This document shows, piece after piece, positions 32,920 to 43,659 of a DNA stretch of 64,000 nucleotides. This DNA comes from Microcyclospora pomicola (taxonomy: Eukaryota; Ascomycota; Dothideomycetes; Capnodiales). How positions within the stretch are numbered: the stretch's first letter is position 1; each line of letters starts with the position of its first letter. A program made the translations under genes and the position numbers. The stretch covers positions 558,001 to 622,000 of the forward strand of contig NHNY01000002.1 of the NCBI GenBank assembly GCA_002786065.1, given 5' to 3'. Under the pieces are notes generated by a model. The model did not search any database. It was not told the DNA's origin and was given only the letters and a program-made list of their open reading frames with translations.

Positions 32920-34191
32920 TCACTAAATGATCCATTACGACGGCATGCAGACAAGCGTGTACGAGAGCGTAAGTGTCACTGGTCAAGCCGCCAATTCCGG
33001 CGCTTTTTCTTGCTGTGTTTCATCGTCACCTATTTGTGCTTGTAACACGTAGGCTTTCTTCCCTCCGATACCCTCACTCCCAACCCTGTGATGTGAGAGC
33101 CAGAATGGAATAGTGACAATCTTTTGACCAGTGTGTGATTGCTGTGATACAATTAGCGAGGTATAAGTCGTAGTTTTGATAAGGGAGCGATGATACATCG
33201 GGATGCGTGGCAATGGATTCCTGAATCGTTCCAGGATTGCCACATGAGAAAGCAGCCATCGCAGCTTCTTAGGTCTACGTTCAGCGATGCTAGACGCGAC
33301 TATATTAATGATAGTGAATGCGCCAAACCTTCTTCCTGGTCAAGTTATAAAGCATTGCCCCCTGATTGGAGTTCTGTCAAAGTCCCTGCGGTGCGGTCAT
33401 TGCTCGTGATATACCGTACTTGATGATCGAGGCAAGGGATACGGTCAGCCGTCTAGTTGTCGCTTCACTTAGTGGACACTGACACCGATCCTGCGTATAG
33501 TCCATGGAACAGCGAGACTAATGAACCTCGAATGGGATGAAGCATAGACCAAAACGAGGTGTGTCGTCTGCAGGTCATTATCCCACAATCAGAGATCATG
33601 GAGGATGGTACTTCCCGTCGCTCTGGCACAACGCGAATAGTCATGATAGAGATGCGACCTTTTGGTAATAGACATAGGAGTGTAGCAAGCCCTTAAACTA
33701 TGCGGATAAATGCTTCGAGTCAGTATCCCATTGCCACCACTTCACGTCGAGTCCATGGCTGAACTGTCAGTGGGGACGTGAAACTCCTGCAGAGATACGA
33801 CCCGGTTGACATTTCCGTCCAGAATATGCTAGATGTTCGGGCACTGCAAACCTCGACCAACGTAGAGATCCCACGGACGCCATAATCTAGATGTAGTCCG
33901 GTCATTCAAAACAACATCGTATGAACAGCTGCAACGGAAACGCAACCCGAGAGCGGGATATTGATTGACAAGTGATCCATGACTGAGGCAGCAATATATG
34001 CCAAGAACTTCTAAACACGCTAGTGGGCGAATATGTAAGTGAGCTTTCACTCATTCTGTGATACAACAACACAACACGCATAACAACATTTTCCCTCTCT
34101 CTTTCATACGCACACACGTTCGTAAGCTCAGATCCCCCAGGCGCTCGGGTGTGATCGTCACTGAGTCCGTACCAGGTATACATTGGACAAC
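32920..34191. other. Intergenic, no gene seen
   Basis: About 1.3 kb. Minus-strand frames at 32983-33243 and 33902-34318 lack family resemblance and overlap other incidental frames. The last part should hold the promoter of the GPI-type gene; it has CT-rich tracts near 34090-34110. Confidence 0.5.
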
Positions 34192-35177
34192 ATGCACGGC
34201 GCGCTCTTGCTCGCGCTGGCCGGGACTTCGGTCCGCGGCCAGACCACCAAGAACAGTAAGCATCCGAAGTCAGCTCCTCTTGGTGTAGCGGCGGTGGCGG
34301 CAGTCCAGCCTTTGGCAACGCAATACCACGCGGTCGTCGAAGCTGGAAGTAGCATGATCGAGGAGAAGACGGTGGTGAAGTTTCTGGGCGAGCTCAGTGG
34401 AGACACTGAGTTTCCCGACAGTAAGTCCATCTTGTTGAATGCACCTTGCGTGATTTTCGCTGGCTGACGAGTCTGTAGAAGCCTTGCAGACTCGTGGCGT
34501 GACCGTGGTTGTCGTCACTGAGACCACCACCGCGTTCCAGTCCGTCGATGCAGTCCAGGTAAGCTCTGTTGAACGCGTGGGACAGCAGCGTCGTAGCTCA
34601 TACTAATCGATGACAGGCCTCTACTACCACTGACCCTGCGGCCCTTGCTGCTGGCACCCACCCGTTCACCCACGCGTCTCCCATCAAGTTCGGACAGGGC
34701 GTCAACTCCAGCGATGAGACAGCTGTATCGACGCCGTTCTTGTTTGCTCCCTCTTCCTTCAGTGTAGTTGGTTCGGCAAGCTTGGTGAGCTGGTATGGTG
34801 GGCGCAACGCGGACAATGCCACGACCAACGCAACGAGTTTCATCTGGACTGCATGTTCCAACACCACCACAATCAAGACCACGTCGTACATGACCAGCAC
34901 CAATTCGGCCAAGAACACTCTGTCTGTGACCACTGCGAACATCACATCCGCCTCGACCGCCACGGAGTCCTCAGACACGAGCGCCACTCTTAGCCTTCCG
35001 ACCACGACTGCCTCGGTCACTGATGGTGGAGACGGTTTCTCTGGTGCGGCTACCTTCCAGCTCGCATCAAACGCAAACGTTCTTTCCCAACTCTGCAAAT
35101 TTTCGCCAGGCAAGGCTTCGGGATTGCTGTCAGTGTACGTTGTCGGCATGGTGGTCGCTTGGGCATTTCTGGGCTGA
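34192..35177 (+). CDS. Ser/Thr-rich GPI-anchored cell-surface protein (putative)
   Basis: Three exons: 34192-34420, 34479-34558 and 34617-35177 (289 aa). Introns are 58 nt each, with GTAAGT/GTAAGC donors and TGTAG/GACAG acceptors. The N-terminus MHGALLLALAGTSVRGQ is a short signal peptide. The body is Ser/Thr-rich (TTTIKTTSYMTSTNSAKNT, TSASTATESSDTSATL) with several N-x-S/T sites, as in heavily glycosylated wall proteins. It ends with a small-residue site (SPGKASG) and a hydrophobic tail LLSVYVVGMVVAWAFLG, the pattern of a GPI-attachment signal. No catalytic domain is seen. Likely a plasma-membrane or wall protein. Confidence 0.8.
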
Positions 35178-35438
35178 AGCTTGATCGAAGCCTTCTCGCC
35201 ATCGTTCTCCTCCATCTGATGGTTGTTGAGACTCTGGGGAGATCATGAGTCGAAAATGGCGGAAGTGACCAAGATAAAGGACGCAACCACGTCGAACCTT
35301 GGGTGAAGCGACTGCTCGCAGGATCTGAGGAGCCACTTGTATTGGAACGCAAGGCATAGCTCGCAAACGCTCAAAGGTAGCGTAGTATGAGACGATACAT
35401 GTCTCGTATTTAACGATGACTTTCTTTATGACACCGTC

Positions 35439-35945
35439 TCATTGTCCCCCGCTGCCACTGCCTACTGGGGCATACGCACCCCCTCCTTTCCTCTCGTCCA
35501 TCCACTTCTGCACCCATGGCCGTATGCCCGCCCAGACTAGCAAACCGCCAGTTGCAAAGATGAACAGGAAGACGATAGCCTGGTCTTTCCGGCTGTCGCG
35601 CTGGAAGCATGTGGTGAACACATCTTCCTCCTTCGCGCGCTTGCAGATGGGCAAGTTGTAGTCGAGGCAGAATTGCTTAGTGCAGTCATTGCAGGTTCGA
35701 ATGGCAGGCCCCTCGTTGTCTAAAGAGTTGTCGGGGGCAGAGTTCGAGAGCGACGAGAGAGGGATGATGGTCGAGTTCGTGAAACAGGTGCATTTGCAGA
35801 ACGACGCTGGGGCTATAGACGAGGTCGGTGTTAGCCAATCATGCTCATCACAATTACTATTGATGTACCGACCAGCAGCCAGGGAGAAGTTGAGAAAGCA
35901 CAGAAAGAGCAGAATGTACTGCCAGTACGGCCGAGGTTGCGCCAT
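35439..35945 (-). CDS. Small Cys-rich single-pass membrane protein
   Basis: Model: exons 35873-35945 and 35439-35812, with a 60-nt intron (GTCGGT donor, GGCTAACACC branch, TATAG), giving 148 aa. The intron is in frame and stop-free, so 168 aa results if it is kept. Splicing makes LAAAPASFCKCTCFTNSTII, which fits the fungal family as I recall it. The protein has a signal peptide (PYWQYILLFLCFLNFSLAA), Cys-rich luminal motifs FCKCTCF and CNDCTKQFCLDYNLPICK, one membrane segment (AIVFLFIFATGGLLVWAGI) and a short cytosolic tail. An endomembrane location is likely; the function is unknown. An upstream in-frame ATG at 36014 is less likely because it would bury the signal peptide. Confidence 0.75.
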   Translation of the reverse strand: MAQPRPYWQYILLFLCFLNFSLAAGRYINSNCDEHDWLTPTSSIAPASFCKCTCFTNSTIIPLSSLSNSAPDNSLDNEGPAIRTCNDCTKQFCLDYNLPICKRAKEEDVFTTCFQRDSRKDQAIVFLFIFATGGLLVWAGIRPWVQKWMDERKGGGAYAPVGSGSGGQ

Positions 35946-36193
35946 GCCTGCCGTGGTCGTCTTTGATCGCGAGGAACCTCTTGTTTCTAGCTGAAGCCTA
36001 CAGCGACGTCCCATTTAGCTTTCATGTGATCTTAGCGCTCTAGTGTCTGTGCGTCAGCTGTCCCGAGCTTTCGAAAAGGTTGCCGGGCGCGTACCGTAGC
36101 CGCCCGCTGCAAGATCCCTGTGGGCCCCGCTCTGACCAGCATCTACAATTTCTCTCCCGAAATAGTGTATCATTTTCATTGTCCGAGTACGAT

Positions 36194-37729
36194 ATGGGTC
36201 AGCCGGTGTCAGAATCAAGTACACCAGCAGTCACCAAGGCAGGTAGAGTGCGCCTTCACATCACACCATTTAGCCCGGACTTGGTAGATCGCATCATTCC
36301 GCCGTCGCTTAAGTCCGAAGCTAGCGACATCTCGTTCCATACCTTACAGACATTCCCAGATCGGGGGTACGGCTACGCTGAACTTCCCGCCATGGCGGCG
36401 GAGAAGCTGAAGAATAAGCTGAACGGTACGACGTTGAAAGGCGCGAAGGTGAAAATCGAGGAAGCCAAACCAGAAAAGACGAAGAAACGAAAGTTACAGG
36501 ACGATGATGAGGAGGCAGCAGAAGTTGAAAAAGCTGCAAGGAAACAGGCCAGGAGAGAAAGGAAGAAACAGCAGGAGGATGGTGTTTTCCTTTGTCACGA
36601 ACTCCAAGATGGTCGGCACGTAAAGAGAGGTTGGGTGGACGATCCGGCAAAGAAAAGTAAAAGCAAAAGAGATGGAGTGGACGGTATTGAATCAAAAAAG
36701 ATGAGGTTCAAGACCGTAGTACCGCCTAACAAGACAATGAAGAACACAAAAAGTGGAGTCGAGAAGAAAGAGAAAAAGGACAAGAAGGACAAAAGCGACA
36801 AGGAAAGAAAGAATGGCAAGAAGCTAGCAGTCGTTAAGGAGTTCGACAACACACGCAAACCTATCACAAGTGCCGTCATCGTCAAATCGGCCGACCAAGA
36901 AGCTGTCTATGAGAATGGTAAAGGCTGGGTGAACGGAGACGGTGCGGTCCTCGAAGCCGAGACCAAGTCTGCGAAACGGCATCGTGAGAGGCAAGCGAAG
37001 GAGAATACTGCAGCAGCAGCTTCGAAGACTCTAAAGAAGAACCAAAAAGCGCAAACGATTGATGTTGCTCCCGAAGAGGACCAAGATTCTCCTTCTGAGG
37101 ATGTGGACGACGAATCGTCCGTCGTGAGCAGCAGCAGCGACGAATCCGAGGACGAAGACCAAGAACCTGCCAAAGGGTCCTCGCAGAGCTCTCCGGAACC
37201 CACAATGCCGGAAGAAAACGCTGCTGAGCCACCAAAAGAGATCCACCCGCTCGAAGCACTGTTCAAGCGCACGCCGGCCGACACAGCACGTCCCAAGCCT
37301 GCTCCAATCGACACCTCGTTTAACTTCTTCAACTCCGACGCAGCCTCTGTCGTTTCAGCAGACGACGATAACGTCACTGCCATGGCGCCACCTCAGACGC
37401 CGCACACGAAGCAAGACATGGAGTGGCGCGGTCTCCGGTCTGCCGCCCCGACACCAGACACAGCGGCGTTCAGTCGGCACTCCAGCTTCCCATTCGCCGA
37501 CCATGGCGACGACGTCGATGAGGATGGCGATGAGCAGATGGGTGAGGATGTGCCACGCGCAAGCGTGATGAATGGTGGCAAGGGAGAAGGGAAAGAGGAA
37601 AGCGAGTTTCGCAAATGGTTCTATGAGAATCGAGGAGATCTGAATCGCGGATGGAAAAAGCGGCGGCGAGAGGAAAGGAAGACCAAACGGCAACGGGAAA
37701 ATCGGAAGATGAGCCGGCGGGTGGTATAA
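36194..37729 (+). CDS. Nucleolar-type RRM-like protein, uncharacterised
   Basis: Single exon, 511 aa, from ATG 36194. The N-terminal 100 residues (VRLHITPFSPDLVDRIIPPS, ISFHTLQTFPDRGYGYAELP, KLKNKLNGTTLKGAKVKIEE) have the beta-alpha-beta rhythm of a degenerate RRM. A long Lys/Glu-rich low-complexity middle follows (KKEKKDKKDKSDKERKNGKK) with acidic Ser runs (SSVVSSSSDESEDEDQE). Conserved short blocks near the end are IHPLEALFKR, FNFFNSD, PPQTPHTKQDMEWRGLRSAA and ESEFRKWFYENRGDLNRGWK followed by KKRRREERK. This looks like a ribosome-biogenesis factor of the Nol8 sort; that is inference from composition and layout. It is divergent from the small membrane-protein gene. Confidence 0.75.
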   Translation: MGQPVSESSTPAVTKAGRVRLHITPFSPDLVDRIIPPSLKSEASDISFHTLQTFPDRGYGYAELPAMAAEKLKNKLNGTTLKGAKVKIEEAKPEKTKKRKLQDDDEEAAEVEKAARKQARRERKKQQEDGVFLCHELQDGRHVKRGWVDDPAKKSKSKRDGVDGIESKKMRFKTVVPPNKTMKNTKSGVEKKEKKDKKDKSDKERKNGKKLAVVKEFDNTRKPITSAVIVKSADQEAVYENGKGWVNGDGAVLEAETKSAKRHRERQAKENTAAAASKTLKKNQKAQTIDVAPEEDQDSPSEDVDDESSVVSSSSDESEDEDQEPAKGSSQSSPEPTMPEENAAEPPKEIHPLEALFKRTPADTARPKPAPIDTSFNFFNSDAASVVSADDDNVTAMAPPQTPHTKQDMEWRGLRSAAPTPDTAAFSRHSSFPFADHGDDVDEDGDEQMGEDVPRASVMNGGKGEGKEESEFRKWFYENRGDLNRGWKKRRREERKTKRQRENRKMSRRVV

Positions 37730-37994
37730 TTGTACGATGATAGAGGGAGAAGTTGATGTTGTAGACACGATAGCAGTGTACTTGCACTTCCACTGATACA
37801 CTACACTACACACTGCTGGCACAATCAGCGTCGGGATACAAGACAAATTCAGAACATGAGATGATGCTAACTAAGAAGACTAGTGAATGAGAAGAGTCAT
37901 ACGTGCATAATAGATGATTCGAAAAGACAATGAAAGACAATTAAAGGATATCCATGAGTGAACGAACGGATCAAGAAAGAACGTAAAGTCATGC

Positions 37995-40212
37995 TCATAG
38001 CCGCATCGCCAGTCGGCCTGCACCAACTACCACGTTCGCTGTGACCTTGACGCCGACCTCCACAACCACGATCGCGACTTTCAACGACAACCCAACCAGT
38101 GAGATGGCTCCTTTTGTGAGCAGCGGAAGTTCCACTTGTTCGCCAAAGACTTCGTCTTGTACCTTCTTTGTAATCTTCTGGCGCCGCGACAGTGGCTTCT
38201 CCTTTTTCTTTTGCTTGGTCTTCTTTTGCTTTCTAGACGCCGACGACGTCAACGATTTGGTTGGAGTCTTGGGCGGCGGAGCAAAGGTGGGCTTCTCTGA
38301 TAAGATCGCGTCGTTCTCGATTGCTGCCACGGCTAGCATGACGATGACCGAGAGATCGATGAGGTATGGACATTCCAGAGACAGCAAACTGGGAATGTCA
38401 AGGACGCATGCGTCGCGAGCGAAGTCTAGGAAGGCCAGCACAAGTGTCTCTGCGGTGATGGCTGCGGGCGTGGCGGAAGGATGGTGGATACAGATCTTGG
38501 CGCGAGCCCCTTGTGCTGCGCCGCTAACGAACGACTTCGCGATCGTGATAGCAAACGTGCCTAAAGATGGATGCTTTAGGCTGTACAGTGCTGTCACGGA
38601 GCCTAGACTGTCTCGCTGGCGTGTTGCGCGTGTCAATGTACAGCTCTGTTGCATATGCGCCACTGCGACGGCGTCTTGCGCCAACCTCGCCGCAGCTGGA
38701 GAGCTTCCGGTGGGGTCAGATGCTGCTATCTCAGCTGCCGCAGGTGAATTGACGACAGATGCAATAGCGTGTACAGCTGCCTGCTCGGGGAAAAGAGTCG
38801 TAGATTGGCGTTCGGATGAGCTTGCAGATCTGTCGGTAGCGGGAAGGACCAGACTGGATATCTGGGCAGTTGTGTTGCCACATCCGTGGCGGTGAATGGT
38901 AAGTTGCTTGCCTGCACTTTTGACCTCGGAATAGGATGGAGAAGACGGAGACTTTGTGCGCATCGTGTAAAGAAGTTCCTTCTCCGTACGGCCAATGGCA
39001 ATGGAAGCTCCTTCTCGAGGCTGCAGCAACCCAAGACGGACTTTGCGTGCATGCATCAAGTGTTCCCCGAGGGATGCTTTCCATATCGTACTTATGTCCG
39101 CCGATTCTGCATATGGAATATGCTCGTAGCCATCAATTAATGTGAAATCTGGGCCGAACGTCTGCGTCGCTTTCCGCTCTACTGGACTCCCGATCTTGCT
39201 GATATTGTGGACGGGAATCGTTGATGCTTGGGCAGCCCGTGGGGGATAGTAATTCTGTTGATTCAAAGATTTGGTAGGGTCATATGTTGGAAACATAGAC
39301 CGCATTGGCTCGGACTGATCTGGGCTTGGTTGAGTGTGGAACGACGACTTGACATCACTGGCCGCTGTTGATGGTCCGCTTGAACTCCTATGAGCCGTAG
39401 GGTAACCAGGTGGCTGCTCTGAGGTGCTTGAAACTGGGCTATGATGCTGCAAGGCTTGATTGTTCTCGTAGCGCACTCCAGTAGTGCCGGGAGTCTGACG
39501 TGGCTGTCTCTGCGACAAGGCGCGTTTGAAGGGAGATCTATGGGTGGTCGAGGCAGGTGTAGATGACAATGGCTGGCCTTCAGTGAGGAAAGGCTTCGGG
39601 CCGTGCAGTGCAGTTTCGACAGGCTTCAAAGATATGCTTCGTGCTTGAGAGGCTGGACATGGTGAAATGGTTTGTACTGATTCCTTGGTCACAGGATCGC
39701 AGAATAGAGAGTGCTTCAACTTTTCTCCACTGGGCTGGACCTTGGCTTTCGTGGGTTGCATGGTGGTGACCTGTAAAGCCAGACCCTGGAGCTTCGGTTG
39801 CGCAGAGTGGGTTTCCTTCCCATGATGTCTCTTTATGCTTGACGTCCGTGGAGGGAATGTGGACGATGCAGAGGGAAAAAGGGATAGAGGAGTTGATGAC
39901 ACAGTTGAAGATGACATGGTGCCGGACCAATGCTTCTGCTCGTTCAACCAGGAGAAATGAAAGAAAGGAATAATCAACGACAAGGGAAAATCGCGAGTAA
40001 CTCACTCCGTGGGTCGGTGCAGCGTTTGCCTCCAGTATTATAACTTGATCATGCAGAGCAGTTTGGCGAACATCCCGCTGTGACTCGCTACGAAATCGAT
40101 AGTTCCATGCTGAAGCAAGTCTATTTCGCGCCGAGCATGTCGTTGGATTAGCTGCATGAACATGAGGTGTGCTCAAGGGCAGAGCGGTGGCGAATGGACT
40201 GTTGTGCCGCAT
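37995..40212 (-). CDS. Large low-complexity protein with hydrophobic C-terminus, unknown
   Basis: Two-exon model: 40006-40212 and 37995-39935 (715 aa), with a 70-nt intron (GTGAGT..GAGCAG). The junction reads APTHG/KHWSGTMSSSTVS. If exon 1 is untranslated, the start would be ATG 39917. The first 300 residues are Ser/Pro/Gln-rich and disordered. A conserved-looking part near 490-640 holds SLKHPSLGTFAITIAKSFVS, AITAETLVLAFLDFARDACV and DLSVIVMLAVAAIEND, followed by a Lys-rich stretch (RKQKKTKQKKKEKPLSRRQK) and a hydrophobic tail (AISLVGLSLKVAIVVVEVGV). No known family. Perhaps membrane-associated. Confidence 0.7.
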
Positions 40213-40887
40213 GGTCGCCGAAGTGGTTTGGGATGTGTGCAGAGAGCAGCTAGCCGCCCGAATTTAAGCGCCCAACATCCAGGTCCAGCGCTTCGGTTGA
40301 TAGGTCGACAACGTTGATCGCAACACCAATCAGCATGAACAGCTGAAAGAGACAATATCCCAGAGCATCGTGATCATTCAAGCCTCGTCCATATCTGGTA
40401 ATATAGCGGTTCCTGATCCAAGGATACCTTTAGTTGATGATGCCGTGTATTGCGCGCGGTAAGGCCAGGTGCGATGTGACCCGGTCGCTGCATCGCCATC
40501 GCCAAGATGCAGGTCCTTGTTCACGATCCTGCGAATCCGTACATAGCCAGTGCGGATCCATGAAGGCTGGGTCGAAGTATCCGCTCAAAGCACATTGATA
40601 GCAGAATTGAATCCTGTACATGAAGTGAATGCAGATCTCAAGTGGTCGCTGATCGCGTCGCCTGAGGTCGAGATTGACTCAGCATGACATGTGCTGCCAA
40701 GGCATCAACCTTGACCGCAGATCAACCACTCCCGAGCTGCTTCATACCAGATAGCTTAAATATTGCCGTACGCCAACACTCTTCGGAGTCTCACCACAAG
40801 CATAACACCGACGCCGAGTACATTGTCCCGTCTCGTGATACAGTCGAACACACGATGCTTCGCTAAACACCGCGACTCAGATCCACC
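40213..40887. other. Divergent upstream region, unknown gene / Lunapark
   Basis: 675 bp between two divergent genes; short frames only. Confidence 0.5.
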
Positions 40888-42036
40888 ATGGTGTCCTTCT
40901 GGCCTTTTGGACGTGGTGACGAGACCTCTGCTGCGTCGTTTGAAAAGGTGCTTAGCCAATTATCCGCTAAGATCAACCAGGAGACGGCTCGCAATGAGAA
41001 CTTCCGTCAAAAGCAACGCCGCTTCAAGGTCATCTGGACACTGTACACCGCCTTTGCCTGGATCCTGGTCGCACTGTACCTAAGCTTGATCACTGGTTGG
41101 TCCCAATGGACCACGATAGAGTACACGGCTATGGCAGGCGGGCCAGTCGTGATTTACGGTGTACGGCAGACCTTGGGCGGATATTATGGCTATAGAGTCG
41201 CCAACTCGCAAGAACACCTTGAAGGACTGCAGAAGCAACGGGAAGCGGCCATACTGAAGCTCAAGGCTGCAACGAAATATGATAGCACTCAACAACTGCT
41301 TGATAAATATGGCGGATCGGGGAAGAAGAAGCAGGCCTCGCCAGAAGCACGACGCAAAGAGCAGGGGGGAGAAGGTCAGCGTGGTCAGGATATGCAACAA
41401 GCACAAAGGACAGGATTTGTGCCACCCCCGACGGCGAATATTGGCCACCGTCCCTTGAGCGGATTCCAGCAACCTCCGTCGCGTCCAGCTTCGGGCGTGT
41501 TTTCGGACGCAAAGCCTGCGCAGCCACAGAACGTCGAACCTACCGAAGAATTTGCGCCTAACGCTTTCTCTGCTCCTCTACGACCTGCTCCGATCCGCCA
41601 ACAGTCCACGCAATATCAGGAAGGTGGTCCAAAGTGGTACGACAGGATTCTCGATGTCATGTTAGGTGAAGATGAAACACAAGCTAAGAACCGAATGGCA
41701 CTTATTTGTCAAAATTGCCGACTGGTCAACGGGCAAGCTCCTCCAGGCGCCCGCACCGTCGAGGATATTGGAACATGGAGGTGCGGCAGCTGTCAGGCGT
41801 GGAATGGGGTAGAGAGCGAGGAGAAGCGGGTGCTGAGGGAGGTGGCGAGCGAGTCATTTCCATCGCCGAGCGCACCCGATGACACCAGAAAACCCGCTAT
41901 GCACGATCAGAGTCACGGAGACGATGATGCTGCCCAAGGAGAGCAGTCCACTGCCGACTCAGGTGTGCTTCTCGACGCTCCACCCGCCAAAGCTACCCGC
42001 AGCCAGGTCCGCAACCGATCGAAAGGAGAATCATGA
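40888..42036 (+). CDS. LNP1: Lunapark-type ER junction protein (Lnp1)
   Basis: Stabilises three-way junctions of the tubular ER. Single exon, 382 aa. After an N-terminal helix (SAKINQETARNENFRQKQRR) come two close membrane segments (VIWTLYTAFAWILVALYLSL and EYTAMAGGPVVIYGVRQTLG). A coiled region follows (EHLEGLQKQREAAILKLKAA), then TKYDSTQQLLDKYGG. A Pro/Gln-rich linker leads to KWYDRILDVMLGEDE and the zinc ribbon, with cysteines in LICQNCRLVNGQAPPG and WRCGSCQAWNG. Both CxxC pairs are intact. The C-terminus is acidic and variable. The start is the first ATG, MVSFWPFGRG. Confidence 0.93.
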   Translation: MVSFWPFGRGDETSAASFEKVLSQLSAKINQETARNENFRQKQRRFKVIWTLYTAFAWILVALYLSLITGWSQWTTIEYTAMAGGPVVIYGVRQTLGGYYGYRVANSQEHLEGLQKQREAAILKLKAATKYDSTQQLLDKYGGSGKKKQASPEARRKEQGGEGQRGQDMQQAQRTGFVPPPTANIGHRPLSGFQQPPSRPASGVFSDAKPAQPQNVEPTEEFAPNAFSAPLRPAPIRQQSTQYQEGGPKWYDRILDVMLGEDETQAKNRMALICQNCRLVNGQAPPGARTVEDIGTWRCGSCQAWNGVESEEKRVLREVASESFPSPSAPDDTRKPAMHDQSHGDDDAAQGEQSTADSGVLLDAPPAKATRSQVRNRSKGES

Positions 42037-42149
42037 ACTCTCATTGTTACTTTAAATACCGCCTTTACAATACAGGATAGTATAGCATAGCATAGCCAGC
42101 GTAACATGTACATTCATCACTTCCCCACTGTCTTCCACTGTTCCGATCA

Positions 42150-42688
42150 TCATAGCTTGGCCCCTTCCCTCCTCTTCACAAATGCCTCCACCGCTGCGAC
42201 GCCCGCCTTTGCGACCTCGGCATCCTGCGCCGGCGTCCCAGTACTTACCCCAATCGCACCCACCACCGCTCCGTCCACCACAATCGGCACGCCACCACCG
42301 ATCAACATGAACCGTCCACCATTTGAGTTATGAATCCCATATGCCACCCCGCCAGGCTGGAAGTTCTTCGCGGCTGGTGAATCGGTGTATGTGGAGGTCG
42401 GCAGACGGTGGCCTGCGGCTGTGAAGGCCTTATCGATCGCGATTGATATCGAGGTTAACTTGGCGTGTGGCATGCGGGTGAAGTGCAGGAGATGGAGGGT
42501 GGAATCGACGAGAGCGATATTGAAGTCTTCATCGCGAAAGGAAGTGTTAGTTGCGAGAATATGGTGGGAGGAATGAGACACGAGAGAGAGAGCATACCAA
42601 TGCCGATCTCTTTGGCTTTGGACTCGGCGGCTGCGGCGGCGAGTTTTGCGGCCTCGAGGGACAGAGTGGGGAGTGGTCGTGTAGCCAT
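42150..42688 (-). CDS. GlcG/HbpS-like (DUF336) heme-binding-fold protein
   Basis: Two exons: 42598-42688 and 42150-42526 (155 aa), with a 71-nt intron (GTATGC, GCAACTAACAC branch, GATGAAG). The spliced protein reads SLEAAKLAAAAAESKAKEIG, then IDFNIALVDSTLHLLHFTRM across the junction, then SISIAIDKAFTAAGHRLPTS, GRFMLIGGGVPIVVDGAVVG and AIGVSTGTPAQDAEVAKAGV. That is the full HbpS/GlcG domain at the usual length. In bacteria relatives bind heme or cobalamin-related ligands; the fungal role is unknown. No signal peptide. Confidence 0.88.
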
Positions 42689-42996
42689 TGTGTATGCGTG
42701 GGAGAGCTATGTAGGTACAACGAACAGGTGATGCTCGAAGGGTTGGGCGTGCAGATGGGCTATGTTGTATGTCTATCTGAATAGCCAGACTGAAACACTT
42801 AAGTCAACCTAGGTAGGTATGTGTACTTCAGCAGTGTCAATCATGACATCGCTCGGTAGAGACGGATCGTCGAAGCTTCAGGTTCACAAGCACATGCCGA
42901 CGATCACGTGCAATGACCTTCACTTTCGATGACCAAGCGGATTCATCAACCATACGCAACTCTGCCTCGAGAATCCTCGCTCCTGCGAGAATCATC
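42689..42996. other. Divergent upstream region, HbpS-like / ISA2
   Basis: 308 bp with both promoters. The ISA2 frame is open upstream to an ATG at 42913, which is not used in my model. Confidence 0.45.
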
Positions 42997-43659
42997 ATGG
43001 CGACCTCAAATCTTTCCAAGTGCTGTCTCCGTGCAGCCGCTTCCTCCAGAACTTCTCTGCGATCATCAGCACTCTTCCAGATCCAGAAATCGGCACCTCT
43101 CTACCTAGATTTCCTAGCACCAGCGTGGCAAATACCTACTGCTGCAGTTCACAGTTCGTCGAAACGAGCATACAGTGCCGCGTACCTACCATCAAGAGTA
43201 ACCAGACGAACGTTCGGGACAAGCACACCCCGGCATGCCCGCGCCATCACCAACCCGCGACAAGATGAAGCCGGCAATGACATGAGCATCTCCATTACCC
43301 CTCGCGCCGCCCACCGCCTACAAGCGATAGCTGAGAAAGACGGGAACCCCGACCTCGCACTCCGGGTCAGCGTAGAATCCGGAGGCTGCCACGGCTTCCA
43401 ATACCTGATGAGCCTGATCAACACCGCCGACATAGATCCTACCGAGGATACAGTGTTCGAGAACGAAGATGTAGTGGGAAAGCAAAAAGGCGACGGGTAT
43501 CTAGCTAAAGTGGTGATGGACGAGCCGAGCCTGGAACTTCTGAAGGGCAGCCAGATCGACTACACCATGGAGTTGATCGGCAGTCAATTCAAGGTCACGG
43601 GCATTCCGGGCGCAAAGAGTAGCTGTGGTTGCGGGACTAGTTTCGATATCGCGGCGTGA
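42997..43659 (+). CDS. ISA2: Mitochondrial iron-sulfur assembly protein Isa2
   Basis: A-type Fe-S carrier needed with Isa1 and Iba57 for maturation of mitochondrial [4Fe-4S] proteins. Single exon; ATG 42997 gives 220 aa. A long presequence rich in Ser/Arg/Ala precedes the domain, with RRTFGTSTPRHARAI just before it. The A-type fold starts at MSISITPRAAHRLQAIAEKD and carries the three ligand cysteines: one in VSVESGGCHGFQY and two in SSCGCGTSFDI at the C-terminus. An in-frame ATG at 42913 would add 28 residues with acidic character (MTFTFDDQAD), less like a presequence, so 42997 is preferred. Confidence 0.93.
   Translation: MATSNLSKCCLRAAASSRTSLRSSALFQIQKSAPLYLDFLAPAWQIPTAAVHSSSKRAYSAAYLPSRVTRRTFGTSTPRHARAITNPRQDEAGNDMSISITPRAAHRLQAIAEKDGNPDLALRVSVESGGCHGFQYLMSLINTADIDPTEDTVFENEDVVGKQKGDGYLAKVVMDEPSLELLKGSQIDYTMELIGSQFKVTGIPGAKSSCGCGTSFDIAA

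Noticed and set aside
38041-38895. 284-codon plus-strand frame
   Set aside because: Antisense shadow of the 37995-40212 gene; the minus frame is longer and has the splice-supported start.
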